Assembly (NCBI GenBank): GCA_964399635.1
Contig: CAYNRU010000014.1
Location: forward strand, 40,405-104,404
Reading direction: 5' to 3'
DNA length: 64,000 bases
DNA from: UBA4615 sp964399635
GTDB lineage: Bacteria; Pseudomonadota; Gammaproteobacteria; Burkholderiales; Burkholderiaceae_E
Shown here: one piece after another, positions 27,002 to 35,085 of the stretch
How positions within the stretch are numbered: the first letter of the stretch is position 1
Layout: the number at the start of each line of letters is the position of its first letter
Translations under genes and position numbers: made by a program
Notes under the pieces: model-generated
The model's database searches: none
What the model saw: only the letters and a program-made list of their open reading frames with translations
Told to the model about the DNA's origin: nothing

Positions 27002-28690
27002 TCAGGCTGGGGAGGGCGCCCTCGACGCGATCCGGAATACCGACACCGCCTTGACCAGCTGCTGCGACTGCCGGGCGAGTTCCTCGGTCGATGCTGCGCT
27101 CTGCTCTACCAGGGCGGTGTTCTGCTGAACGGCGCCGTCCATCTGGCTGACCGACTCGCCGACCTGATCGACCCCAGCGCTTTGCTCCGAGCTCGCGACG
27201 CTGATTTCCCTGACGATGTCGCTCACCCGCCGGATTGAGCCCACCACCTCACCCATCGTGGTGCCTGCCTCGCCGACCAGGGCGCTGCCGCGCTCGACGC
27301 GGTCCACGCTGTCGCCGATCAGTTGTTTGATTTCCTTGGCGGCGTCAGCCGAGCGCGCCGCCAGGCTGCGGACCTCGGAGGCCACCACCGCGAAACCGCG
27401 GCCCTGCTCGCCGGCCCGGGCGGCCTCGACGGCCGCGTTCAGCGCGAGGATGTTGGTCTGGAACGCGATACCGTCGATGACCGTGATGATCTCGGAGATT
27501 CGGCGCGAGCTCTCGTCGATGCCCTGCATCACCTGTACCACGCGCTCCACCACGTCGCCGGCGCGGCTGGCCACGCCGCTCGCCTCGGTTGCAAGCTTGT
27601 CCGCTTCGCGCGAGTTATCGGCGTTACGGCGCACGTTGGCGCCGAGCTGCTCCATCGACGATGTGGTCTGTTGCAGCGCGGCCGCCTGCTCTTCGGTCCG
27701 ATGGGACAGTTCCCCGTTGCCTTCGGCGATTTCCCGGCTCGACAGGGCCACCGAGTCGGCGCCCGAGCGGACGGCGATCACCGCGTCGGCGAGGCGGTTC
27801 GACATGTCAGCGAGCGCCGACATCACGCTGCCCTGCGTGGCCCGGCCGTGCACGCTGACCTGGGTGAGGTCGCCCCGCGCCACGGCGCCGACCACGTCGA
27901 GCACCTCTTTGGGTTCTGCGCCCAGGCGGGCGATGGTCCAGCGTCCCGCGTACATGAGCCCAGCGATCGCCACCAGCGCGAGCGCGAGCCCCATCGCGGC
28001 CATCATCGAGTACCAGCGGTAGCGTGATGCCTCCGCGGCCGCTACCGCCCCTGCCGTCCGCCCGTCGAGCATCATCAAGAACTCGTCGACAGGCTTCATG
28101 ATCTTCGCCTTGAATCGGTGGTACTGCAGGTCGTGCATCATCTCCGCAGCCTTGGCCCGGTCGGGCTGACCCTTGACGGTGAAGCCTCCCTTGTCGTCGG
28201 CATAGAGGCCCTTGACCATGTTCATGGCGATTGTCTCGGTGCGCACCAGGTCGTCTGAGTTGCCGGCTGCCTCCTTGAGCTTGCCGAATTCCGCATCGGT
28301 GAACCCGGCCAGCTTCATTCGCTCTAGCAGCGCCACCTTCGTCGGGGTGCCCTCCCGGGCCGGCGCGTCACCCACCGCGCGGAAGTCCCAGTAGATCTTT
28401 TCGTAGTGCGGCGGTCTGGCTGCCTTGCCGTTGCGGATGTCAAGGATCTCGAAGTACTGACGCTCCCACTTTTCATCGCCCGAGACCACGAAGGTGCGCG
28501 CGAGGCGAGTCAGGTCGTCCGAGCTCTGGCGCAGCTCGTCGGCGAGCAGCGCTGACATGTAGCGGGCTTCGTTCGCGGCGACGACCGCTTGGTTCGCATG
28601 ACCGACCTGCCAGATCGAAACCAGAAGAAGCATGGCAGCGATCGCGACCAATGCAATCGACAGTCTGAACAGGCCCTTTAGCGTTTGCAT
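27002..28690 (-). CDS. Methyl-accepting chemotaxis protein
   Basis: 562 residues from ATG 28690, preceded by GGAG. Two membrane helices (about residues 8-30, and 190-212 with MMAAMGLALALVAIAGLMYAG) enclose a periplasmic sensor domain. A HAMP-like linker follows, then the cytoplasmic signalling domain with the hairpin tip in IDGIAFQTNILALNAAVEAARAGEQGRGFAVVASEVRSLA, the CheA/CheW contact region. The C-terminus lacks a CheR/CheB NWxxF-type pentapeptide (ends RAPSPA). The ligand is unknown, and no che or flagellar genes are nearby, so it would feed a distant chemotaxis array. Confidence 0.92.
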   Translation of the reverse strand: MQTLKGLFRLSIALVAIAAMLLLVSIWQVGHANQAVVAANEARYMSALLADELRQSSDDLTRLARTFVVSGDEKWERQYFEILDIRNGKAARPPHYEKIYWDFRAVGDAPAREGTPTKVALLERMKLAGFTDAEFGKLKEAAGNSDDLVRTETIAMNMVKGLYADDKGGFTVKGQPDRAKAAEMMHDLQYHRFKAKIMKPVDEFLMMLDGRTAGAVAAAEASRYRWYSMMAAMGLALALVAIAGLMYAGRWTIARLGAEPKEVLDVVGAVARGDLTQVSVHGRATQGSVMSALADMSNRLADAVIAVRSGADSVALSSREIAEGNGELSHRTEEQAAALQQTTSSMEQLGANVRRNADNSREADKLATEASGVASRAGDVVERVVQVMQGIDESSRRISEIITVIDGIAFQTNILALNAAVEAARAGEQGRGFAVVASEVRSLAARSADAAKEIKQLIGDSVDRVERGSALVGEAGTTMGEVVGSIRRVSDIVREISVASSEQSAGVDQVGESVSQMDGAVQQNTALVEQSAASTEELARQSQQLVKAVSVFRIASRAPSPA

Positions 28691-28961
28691 GGTCGTACTC
28701 CCTGGAGCATGGTTCGAAAGGCGGGGGGTGTGCGCGTCTGCGGACTCTGCCCACGTCCGTGCATTGTTCTCACGTGGCGGCGGGATCACTAGCCAGCTGA
28801 GTGCATTCGGACGTCCGGCACCGACGGGCGGTCCTTTCGTCGCTGCGTTAGCGCACGGAGGCGGGCGGCCGCCGTCGGGTCGCCGCAGGCGTGCCCGGTG
28901 TCCCCTGATTGGACCGGATCGGAGAAGGATTGCTGCGCTGAGGCGCGCCTCACGCCCAGCG

Positions 28962-29294
28962 ATGACGCTCCATGACATCAACCTGACCGAATGGGTCGGC
29001 TATATCGCCGCCACGCTGACCACCTCGTCCTTCGTGCCGCAGGCGCTGCTCATCCTTCGAACCCGCAATGTCATCGGCATATCGGTCGGCATGTACTGGA
29101 CCTTCACGCTCGGCATTGCCTTGTGGCTCGTCTATGGATGGCAGATGCGGGCCTGGCCGCTGATCATCGTCAACTCGATCACCTTTGTACTGGCTGCAAC
29201 GATTCTGATCACTAAACTGACCGTCGATCGAAACGCCCGTCGCGCGCAAAGGCAGCGCGAGGCGCGCAGGAAGGATGCTTCTTGGTCGCGCTGA
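28962..29294 (+). CDS. SemiSWEET/PQ-loop family small transporter
   Basis: A 110-residue protein with three membrane helices. LTEWVGYIAATLTTSSFVPQALLILRTRNVIGIS contains the PQ motif of the MtN3/SWEET/PQ-loop superfamily, then GMYWTFTLGIALWLVYGWQMR and WPLIIVNSITFVLAATILI. Bacterial SemiSWEETs work as dimers and transport sugars; the substrate here cannot be inferred. It has a basic C-terminal tail. The stop overlaps the start of the next gene by one base (TGATG), so the two are translationally coupled. Confidence 0.82.
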   Translation: MTLHDINLTEWVGYIAATLTTSSFVPQALLILRTRNVIGISVGMYWTFTLGIALWLVYGWQMRAWPLIIVNSITFVLAATILITKLTVDRNARRAQRQREARRKDASWSR

Positions 29295-30397
29295 TGTCGC
29301 CATCGGGTTGCAGGCGCCTGGTTCAGCTAGCCTGCCGACTGCTTCTTGCGTTGACCTTGCTGATGACTGGCAGCAGCCTCCTGGCTGCCGATCCAGTAAA
29401 GGTCGGCTCCAAGCGCTTCACCGAGAGCTATCTGCTCGGCGAACTGGTCACTCAGGCCTTGCGCACCTCGGGGACGACAGCCGAGCACCGGCAAGGCCTG
29501 GGCAACACCGGCATCCTTGAGCAGGCCCTGGTGTCGGGTGCCATTGATGTCTATCTGGGACTGTCGCACGAATTTCTCGTGCGGGCTGACGGCTGGCCTG
29601 GCCTCAAGAAAGCCTACGGCCTGCAAATCAATGCCGGCAGCGGGATCGACCATGGCCTCGCCTACAAGGCCCTCGCCGACGGCCAGCTCGACATCATCGA
29701 TGTCTACAGCACCGATGCTCAGATCGGTCGCCTCAAGCTGCGAGTTCTTCGGGATGATCTCGGCTACTTCCCGCGCTACGAAGCAGTGCTGCTGATGCGC
29801 GACACACTCGATGACCGAGTACTGAAAGCCAGGCTCGAAGGCCGTATCGATGAAGCGACGATGAGGTCATTGAACGCCGAGGTCGAGCTGGATCGGCGCA
29901 GCTTCGAAGAGGTGGCGCGTGGCTGGCTGGCCCTGGGCGCGTCCACACCGAGCATCACCGGCGGTTCGACCACCCGTAATGACGGGCCAGGTTCATTCGA
30001 TCGATTCATCTCGCGCCTGCTCGCCCCCGACCTTGGTCGGCTGCTTCGCCAGCATCTGCTGCTCGTCTTCGGGTCGCTTGCGATCGCCGCCCTCATCGGT
30101 ATACCGCTCGGTGTACTGGCTTGTCGCCGGCCTGCACTCAGCAGCACGATCATGGCGCTCGCAGGCCTGCTGCAGACCATAATCAATGTCGGCACCGCTA
30201 TCGTGGCGGCATTCGTCGGGGCTGGCGGTCTGGGCGAGCGGATCGTCTCCGGCCTTGCGGTCAGCGACACGACTCAGATGCTCGCCGGCGCCGTACCGGC
30301 GGCGTTGCTGGCAATCGGCATGCAATGGGCGTTCGACGCTGCCGAACGACTGATGCGCCCGGGATCGTCGGCAAGGCGCTCTACATCATCGGCATAA
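29294..30397 (+). CDS. Osmoprotectant-type ABC binding-protein/permease fusion with internal deletion
   Basis: 367 residues from ATG 29294. A signal peptide (LALTLLMTGSSLLAAD) is followed by an OpuAC/YehZ-like binding domain (KVGSKRFTESYLLGELVTQAL ... GSGIDHGLAYKALADGQLDIIDVYSTDAQI). The permease part has the first helices (LLLVFGSLAIAALIGIPLGVLACRR ... MALAGLLQTI) and the last (INVGTAIVAAFVGAGGLGERIVSGLA). In family members about 80 residues separate LLQTI from INVGTA, including the EAA loop that docks the ATPase; here they are directly joined at about 30181. No ABC ATPase gene is near. Probably not a working transporter, though the binding domain is intact. Confidence 0.8.
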   Translation: MSPSGCRRLVQLACRLLLALTLLMTGSSLLAADPVKVGSKRFTESYLLGELVTQALRTSGTTAEHRQGLGNTGILEQALVSGAIDVYLGLSHEFLVRADGWPGLKKAYGLQINAGSGIDHGLAYKALADGQLDIIDVYSTDAQIGRLKLRVLRDDLGYFPRYEAVLLMRDTLDDRVLKARLEGRIDEATMRSLNAEVELDRRSFEEVARGWLALGASTPSITGGSTTRNDGPGSFDRFISRLLAPDLGRLLRQHLLLVFGSLAIAALIGIPLGVLACRRPALSSTIMALAGLLQTIINVGTAIVAAFVGAGGLGERIVSGLAVSDTTQMLAGAVPAALLAIGMQWAFDAAERLMRPGSSARRSTSSA

Positions 30398-30447
30398 GGA
30401 CGCTTCACATTCCGAAGAAGTAGGGCCTCACCGCAAGCCGGTGCGGG

Positions 30448-30771
30448 TCAGGCGAAGCCGAGGAAGAGGGCGAGCGCGCGACTCACGCGCAGCATGGTCT
30501 CGTCGGGCAGGCGCCCGATCGCCTCGCCGACCTTGTCGCGCGGCACAGTTTGCGGTTTGTCTGCCATTACATCGGACGGCTGTCGCAGACCGTTGCTGGG
30601 CGAGGGCTCCACCCTGATGCGAAAGAGCGGTGCGTCGCGTAACTCGCCGGTGACCGGCAGCACGGCGATCGACGGGTGCGCTTCGAACAGGTCCGACTGG
30701 ATGACGAGCGCGGGCCGAGGCTTGCCGTAAGTGCCCTGCAGCGCAACGGTCACCAGATCGCCGCGCCTCAT
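30448..30771 (-). CDS. MazF/PemK-family toxin
   Basis: A 107-residue protein starting MRRGDLVTVALQGTYGKPRP, with the PemK/MazF fold signatures RRGDLV, GKPRPALVIQSD and VMADKPQTVPRDKVG. Family toxins are ribosome-independent or ribosome-associated mRNA endonucleases. The start overlaps the antitoxin stop by 4 bp (ATGA read on the minus strand), as expected for a toxin-antitoxin operon. Other starts upstream would run through the antitoxin gene and were rejected. Confidence 0.88.
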   Translation of the reverse strand: MRRGDLVTVALQGTYGKPRPALVIQSDLFEAHPSIAVLPVTGELRDAPLFRIRVEPSPSNGLRQPSDVMADKPQTVPRDKVGEAIGRLPDETMLRVSRALALFLGFA

Positions 30772-30977
30772 CGCCAGCCGTCGTCGTCGGCCACCGACTG
30801 CAGCCACTCGAGCGCCTCGCGCTCCTGCGGGTCGTCGGCCAGGACAGCCGACTGCCTGCGGCATTCCTCGGCAAAGCCGGGGCTGCGGGTATCGGGCACC
30901 CACAGCTGAATCGGACGCAGGCCGGCGCGGCGCAGTCGCTGGCGGTGCTGCTGGACGCGTTCGGAGGTGGCGGTCAT
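30768..30977 (-). CDS. MazE-type antitoxin (DUF3018-like)
   Basis: A 69-residue protein, MTATSERVQQHRQRLRRAGL followed by RPIQLWVPDTRSPGFAEECRRQ, the pattern of short antitoxins partnered with PemK/MazF toxins. The N-terminal half should bind the operator, and the acidic C-terminus (EREALEWLQSVADDDGW) the toxin. It precedes the toxin with a 4-bp overlap. Confidence 0.82.
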   Translation of the reverse strand: MTATSERVQQHRQRLRRAGLRPIQLWVPDTRSPGFAEECRRQSAVLADDPQEREALEWLQSVADDDGWR

Positions 30978-30998
30978 GGACGGGCTCCCGGACGGGTT

Positions 30999-31037
30999 GT
31001 TACATGTAACGCTAGTGGACAGTCGCCGTGACGTCAA
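30999..31037 (-). promoter_or_regulatory. Promoter and palindromic operator of the toxin-antitoxin operon
   Basis: Read on the minus strand: TTGACG (31037-31032), a 17-bp spacer, TAGCGT (31014-31009), and overlapping it the perfect 12-bp palindrome GTTACATGTAAC (30999-31010). A palindrome covering the -10 is the usual autoregulation site of MazE-type antitoxins. Confidence 0.65.
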
Positions 31038-31206
31038 TCCCGCCGGGTGAGCGGCGCCGCGCCGACCTGAGGCGAACCGGTCCGGGAAGTCTGCGCGCAT
31101 GCGGCGTGACGGTCACCGGCCGGGCGGCCTAGGACCGATGACCGATGATGGCGAAACGCCTCACCGAGCCTGATGTGATCCTGCCCCGGTTCCACGTACA
31201 TCAGAT

Positions 31207-31310
31207 GACATCGTCAAGTGGATCGAGGGCTTCTGCAATCTCAGAAGGATGCTGCGTCGATCGGTTATCAGACGCCGGTGTTGGTAGAATCCAGCCTGAT
31301 GGCTGCGTAG
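31207..31310 (+). mobile_element. Frameshifted 3' remnant of an IS3-family orfB transposase
   Basis: The bases encode DIVKWIEGFCNLRRM, then, after a one-base frame change, SIGYQTPVLVESSLMAA and a stop. This is the characteristic C-terminal end of IS3-family transposases (WIEGFYNP...SIGY.TP). Only about 100 bp survive. It separates the toxin-antitoxin operon from the methyltransferase cassette. Confidence 0.7.
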
Positions 31311-31395
31311 GCTGGTGTACGTCGAACCGAGGCAGGGTCAATCCTGTACCGCACGGGCCTGGCGCCCTGCCTTCGTCGCCCGCTTAGCTCGAACA

Positions 31396-31488
31396 ATGGA
31401 CTACCTGCGCGCCGCCGGCACCAGCACCTGCTACAAGCACCCCACTGGCCGCGACCTGCCCGCTGCGGTGCAGGCGCGCCTGCCGTGA
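31396..31488 (+). CDS. Short frame coupled to the methyltransferase, unrecognised
   Basis: Thirty residues starting MDYLRAAGTSTCYKHPTGRD and ending in a TGA that overlaps the GTG start of the methyltransferase. The coupling suggests it is the 3' end of a formerly longer gene cut by the IS3 relic, or a leader peptide. I do not recognise it. Confidence 0.3.
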   Translation: MDYLRAAGTSTCYKHPTGRDLPAAVQARLP

Positions 31489-32699
31489 CCACCATCCCTG
31501 CCATCGACCGTTTCTTCGCCCTGGTCGACAGCAACCTGGCGCAGGGCCGGCTGCTGCGTCTGGTGCTCGCGCGACCGCAGGGCGCCGAGGCGGGCCTGCA
31601 GCGCGTCACCGTGCGCCCGCTCGATCTGCGCGGCCAGCCCGTGCTGAGCTTTCTGTACCGCTTCGACACCCGCGACATCACCAAGAACCTGCCACTGTCC
31701 GAAGGCGTGCAGCGCGTGCGCGAGCTGGTCGGCTCCTCATTTCGCAATGCCCATCTGTTTACGCCGGGTGAAAAAGCGCAGCTCAAGCTCAACCGCAAGG
31801 GCACGGGCACCTTGACGGTGGGCGCGGCCGTGATCGAACCGGTTGCCTCCGGGGCGGCCACGCACGACCGCGCCAAGCAACGCTGGATCGACCTGAGCCG
31901 GCCCTTTCTTGTCGAGCTCGGCGTGACGACGGCGCAGCACCAGCTGGTGCCGGCCATGGCGCGCAAGTGGAAGCAGATCAACAAGTTCGTCGAGGTCTTT
32001 GCGCATGCCCTGGCATCGTCACGCCTGGCCGACGCCAAGCAGCTGCGCGTGGTGGACTTCGGTTCGGGCAAGGGTTACCTGAGCTTCGCCGTGCACGACT
32101 GGTTGCAGCAAGCCCGCGGTGTGGTGGCCGACGTGGTGGGCGTGGAACTGCGCCCGGAGATGGTCGACCTGGGCAACGCGGCAATAGCCCGCCTGGGCCT
32201 GCAGGGGCTGCGCATGGAACTGGGCGATGTCCGCCACCACGAACCCGGCGCGCTGAATGTGATGATCGCCTTGCACGCCTGCGACGTGGCTACCGACCAC
32301 GCCATCTACCTGGGGCTGCGCGCCGGGGCCGACATCATCATGTGCTCGCCCTGCTGCCACAAGCAGATCCGCCCGCAGCTGCTCAGCCCGCACCCGATGC
32401 GCTTCATCCTGCAGCACGGCGTGCACCGCGAACAGCAGGCCGAGATGGTCACCGACAGCCTGCGCGCTCTGCTTCTGGAGTCGCAGGGCTACCAGACCAA
32501 GGTCTTCGAATTCGTGTCGCTGGAACACACCAGCAAGAACAAGATGATCCTGGCCGTCAGGCGTGCGCACACCGCTTCGCCGGAACCAGCGCTGGCCCAG
32601 GTGCGTGAGATCAAGGACTTCTACGGCATCCGCGAACAGTGCCTGGAAACGCTGCTCATGCAGGGCTCGGTGATTCAGCCGGCAAAGACGCCGGCATAG
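31485..32699 (+). CDS. Class I SAM-dependent methyltransferase (Methyltransf_32-like)
   Basis: A 404-residue protein from GTG 31485. The N-terminal 150 residues form a family-specific domain (RFDTRDITKNLPLSEGVQRV). The C-terminal domain has the SAM motif VVDFGSGKGYLSFAVHDWL near residue 188, GVELRPEMVDLGN, and the cysteine-rich MCSPCCHKQIRPQ in place of the usual catalytic loop. It ends with LEHTSKNKMILAVRR. Proteins with this layout resemble the TRM13-like/Methyltransf_32 group, suggesting an RNA substrate, but that is not established. It is convergent with the next gene, overlapping it by 44 bp. Confidence 0.85.
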   Translation: MTTIPAIDRFFALVDSNLAQGRLLRLVLARPQGAEAGLQRVTVRPLDLRGQPVLSFLYRFDTRDITKNLPLSEGVQRVRELVGSSFRNAHLFTPGEKAQLKLNRKGTGTLTVGAAVIEPVASGAATHDRAKQRWIDLSRPFLVELGVTTAQHQLVPAMARKWKQINKFVEVFAHALASSRLADAKQLRVVDFGSGKGYLSFAVHDWLQQARGVVADVVGVELRPEMVDLGNAAIARLGLQGLRMELGDVRHHEPGALNVMIALHACDVATDHAIYLGLRAGADIIMCSPCCHKQIRPQLLSPHPMRFILQHGVHREQQAEMVTDSLRALLLESQGYQTKVFEFVSLEHTSKNKMILAVRRAHTASPEPALAQVREIKDFYGIREQCLETLLMQGSVIQPAKTPA

Positions 32700-33039
32700 G
32701 CTGGCCTGCGCACTCCTCGAACACGCGCAAGCGGCCGTTCGCGCACACCGGACCGTCAAGCCGGGGCACGATGGCGGCGATGGCACTGCGCTTGTCGGCG
32801 AACAGGTGGTCCTCGCCCACACGGGTGATGAAGCCGCTCTTCTGCCAGGTCAGCACCACCTCGGGCCGCGGGCGGTGGCGGTACAAATCGCCGCCCATCT
32901 CGATGCGGCGGCGGCGTTCGAGATCCCACAGCCCGGTGCTGCCCCAGGCGGTAGCCGCCGCGCCCGCCAAGGTGCCCGCCACCAGCGCCAGCAGCAGCGT
33001 GCGTGCGCGCGGCCGCAGCCGGCGCAGGCCCAGCGCCAC
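32656..33039 (-). CDS. Hypothetical membrane-anchored protein
   Basis: About 127 residues if begun at GTG 33039 (TTG 33048 is an alternative). One N-terminal membrane helix (TLLLALVAGTLAGAAATAW) is followed by a soluble part with QKSGFITRVGEDHLFADKRSAIAAIVPRLDGPVC. Coherent sequence to the stop supports a real gene, but I recognise no family. It lies immediately after the PIN-domain remnant on the same strand. Confidence 0.45.
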   Translation of the reverse strand: MALGLRRLRPRARTLLLALVAGTLAGAAATAWGSTGLWDLERRRRIEMGGDLYRHRPRPEVVLTWQKSGFITRVGEDHLFADKRSAIAAIVPRLDGPVCANGRLRVFEECAGQPMPASLPAESPSPA

Positions 33040-33052
33040 CCAAGTCAAGCTG

Positions 33053-33676
33053 TCACGCGCGCAGCCGCTCGAAATCCAGCCCTTCGAAGCGGTCGAAGTC
33101 ACGGTCGAATGACGCCAGCGTTGCGCCATGTTCGATCGCCAGCGCGGCCAGGTGGGAGTCGGCCAACTTGGTCAGCCGTGCCACTTCGATCTGCAGCAGC
33201 GTGCCGATGGGTGCGGGCACGAGCGCGCTGCGGCCGTCGCGGGTGGCGCCGTCCATGAGCTTGCCGCCATCGGGCGCGACGTTGGTCTGGAAGTACAGCA
33301 GGCTGTGCACCCCCCCAAGCACCGGCATCAGTACTCCGTCCTTGCCGCGCCGTACGCTGCTCGGAGATGACCAGTAAGGCGTGAAACTCTGGTTGACGAC
33401 CGCACCCGATTCCTTGCGCACCTTGCTCGTCATCAGCGTGGCGCGATCGGTCGGGCGGTTGAACGACGGCACGAGCTTGACGACCTCGAACATGCGCGCC
33501 GCGCGCTCACGGGCAAGCTTGACGTCGGCGGCCGTCAGGGACCCCGCGGCCGTGGTCTGGCGGACTTCGTTGTAGGGGTCCCAGGTGACGGCAGGGCTCA
33601 TCTCCACGCCGACCGGCTGGGCATGGGCCGCGCCGAGCAGCATGGCAACCAGGAAGGCGATGGTTACCTGCTTCAT
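33053..33676 (-). pseudogene. Chimera: secreted hypothetical protein joined to the tail of a VapC/PIN toxin
   Basis: The 207-residue frame starts with a signal peptide (MKQVTIAFLVAMLLGAAHAQ) and a periplasmic protein of unknown family to about residue 160 (ending near PAPIGTLLQ). The last roughly 45 residues (LADSHLAALAIEHGATLASFDRDFDRF) are the C-terminal part of a PIN-domain toxin, including the LADSHLAALA and D..FDRF acidic positions. A secreted N-terminus has no business with a cytoplasmic RNase tail, so a rearrangement near 33200 best explains it. The N-terminal half of VapC and its antitoxin are absent. Confidence 0.7.
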
Positions 33677-34285
33677 GGTCTCAACGTCCCTCGCAGCTTG
33701 GAGCGGTTGTGTGTGTCACGCGCCAAAGGCAGCGCAGCGTCGCGGTCCGAGAACACACCCTTCGCGCTCGCGAGTGCCAGGACGTGGTGTGAGCCAAACC
33801 ATGATCTTGCCGCTTGCCCGCACTCAGTGACAACTCGGCCGGCAGCCCGGCCTGCAGCAGCCGCTGCACCAGCGCCCTTACCGGCAGCCGGGTGGAGCAG
33901 GCCGCAGCGCCGGCAGGGACCGCGCGGAAAACACAGGGCAGTCGCACCGCCGTCAACTGCGCGCCGCCACGCGATGGGTCGTGCAGCGCCCGCGCCACCG
34001 GGGCTCGAGGCCAGGACCGCGACCCGCGGCCGCTCGCAGCCCGGCCGCGTTCACACCCGGGTGCGTCCAAGGTGCGTCCGAAAGGGCGCCTTCGCGACGT
34101 GCGGCCCCCTGCCGATGGCGCTTGCTGCCCCTGCCGGACCTTGGGAGGGCGCTTGAAGTGCCTATCCCCCGGGCCGATGCCGTAGTCATGGTCCTCGCGA
34201 ACGGGCAGGGTAGTATTTCGTGCAATTCCTTCCGCATTGGCCCACCGTCCCCCGAACCCCCGCGCCGGCCGACACCTCGCCCCCC
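33677..34285. mobile_element. 609-bp gap containing an IS91-like tail sequence
   Basis: 34047-34166 shares an extended tail with 44482-44603: GTTCACACCCGGGTGCGTCC, then GAAAGGGCGCCTTCGCG, a CTGCCCCTGCCGG block, and GAGGGCG..TGAA.TGCCTATCC. A local duplication GGTGCGTCC occurs within this copy. At 44.3-44.6 kb the same tail follows a transposase remnant, so it is probably the end of the element. I recognise nothing in 33677-34046. Confidence 0.5.
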
Positions 34286-35002
34286 ATGCTTCCGTTACTC
34301 TGGGTGCTGATCGTGGCCACGTTCGCGGCGATGATGGTCGTGGTGTGGCGTTTCCTGCGTGAACGGTTGCGCGGACCGCGGCCAGTCACCATCCTGGCGG
34401 ACGGCGAGACGGTGCCTGGCCGCGGGGCGGCCGGGGGGCGCGTCGTGGAGATCCCCATCGACGAAGACTACGCACGGCGCTCCGGCACGGCGAACTACGC
34501 GCGGCTCGCCCTCGTCTGCGGGTTGATCGTCCTCCTGCCAGGGCTCGGGGTATGGACGCTGGTCTGCGCTGGCCGCCCCGTTCCGACATGGCTGACCCTC
34601 ACGACCGCCGTCGCCGTGATGCTCGCGGCGATCGCGGTCCTGCACGACCTCCGCTACCTCGCTGCGTTCCGCCGGCTCGCCACGGCGGCCGGACGCCTCG
34701 GGCTGCGGTTCTCGCACGACGGCCTGTACTGCTCCATCGTTGCGGTGGGCTCGGCCGACTGTGCAGCGCTCATCCGCGAGGGGCGTCCGGTGCGGTTCCT
34801 GCCGTGGTCCGACATCACCAGGATTCAGACGCAGGAGGTACTCGAGCACGGCAACGCGACCTGGTTCCTCGCCGTGACGCGCCGCTCGTCGCCGACCGCC
34901 TGCATGATCCGGTTCGCGTCGCTGGCTGTCTCGCATGACCGCCTCGTGGAGGTGGCGCGCGAGGCGTCTGCAGCGGGTGGGGTGACGAGGGCCTCGGTGT
35001 GA
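34286..35002 (+). CDS. Predicted membrane protein, unrecognised
   Basis: 238 residues from ATG 34286 (a GTG at 34220 would add 22 proline-rich residues). Helices are at residues 2-20 (PLLWVLIVATFAAMMVVVW), about 78-98 (LALVCGLIVLLPGLGVWTLV) and about 105-125 (WLTLTTAVAVMLAAIAVLHDL). The C-terminal cytoplasmic-looking domain contains RFLPWSDITRIQTQEVLEHGN, resembling PH-like membrane-associated folds, but I cannot assign a family. It lies between the IS91 tail and a transposase fragment, so it is likely cargo. Confidence 0.5.
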   Translation: MLPLLWVLIVATFAAMMVVVWRFLRERLRGPRPVTILADGETVPGRGAAGGRVVEIPIDEDYARRSGTANYARLALVCGLIVLLPGLGVWTLVCAGRPVPTWLTLTTAVAVMLAAIAVLHDLRYLAAFRRLATAAGRLGLRFSHDGLYCSIVAVGSADCAALIREGRPVRFLPWSDITRIQTQEVLEHGNATWFLAVTRRSSPTACMIRFASLAVSHDRLVEVAREASAAGGVTRASV

Positions 35003-35085
35003 AGAGTCAAGAATTGCACCGTGGTCTGTGCCATCACGACCTCATGGGACGGTGGCCGTATCGTCGCAACGCGAGGGCTCAAACA

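Noticed and set aside
33681..34070. Minus-strand frame containing LVQRLLQAGLPAELSLSAGK
   Set aside because: No recognised domain, and it runs into the IS91-like tail and the promoter of the chimeric gene; not supported as a gene.
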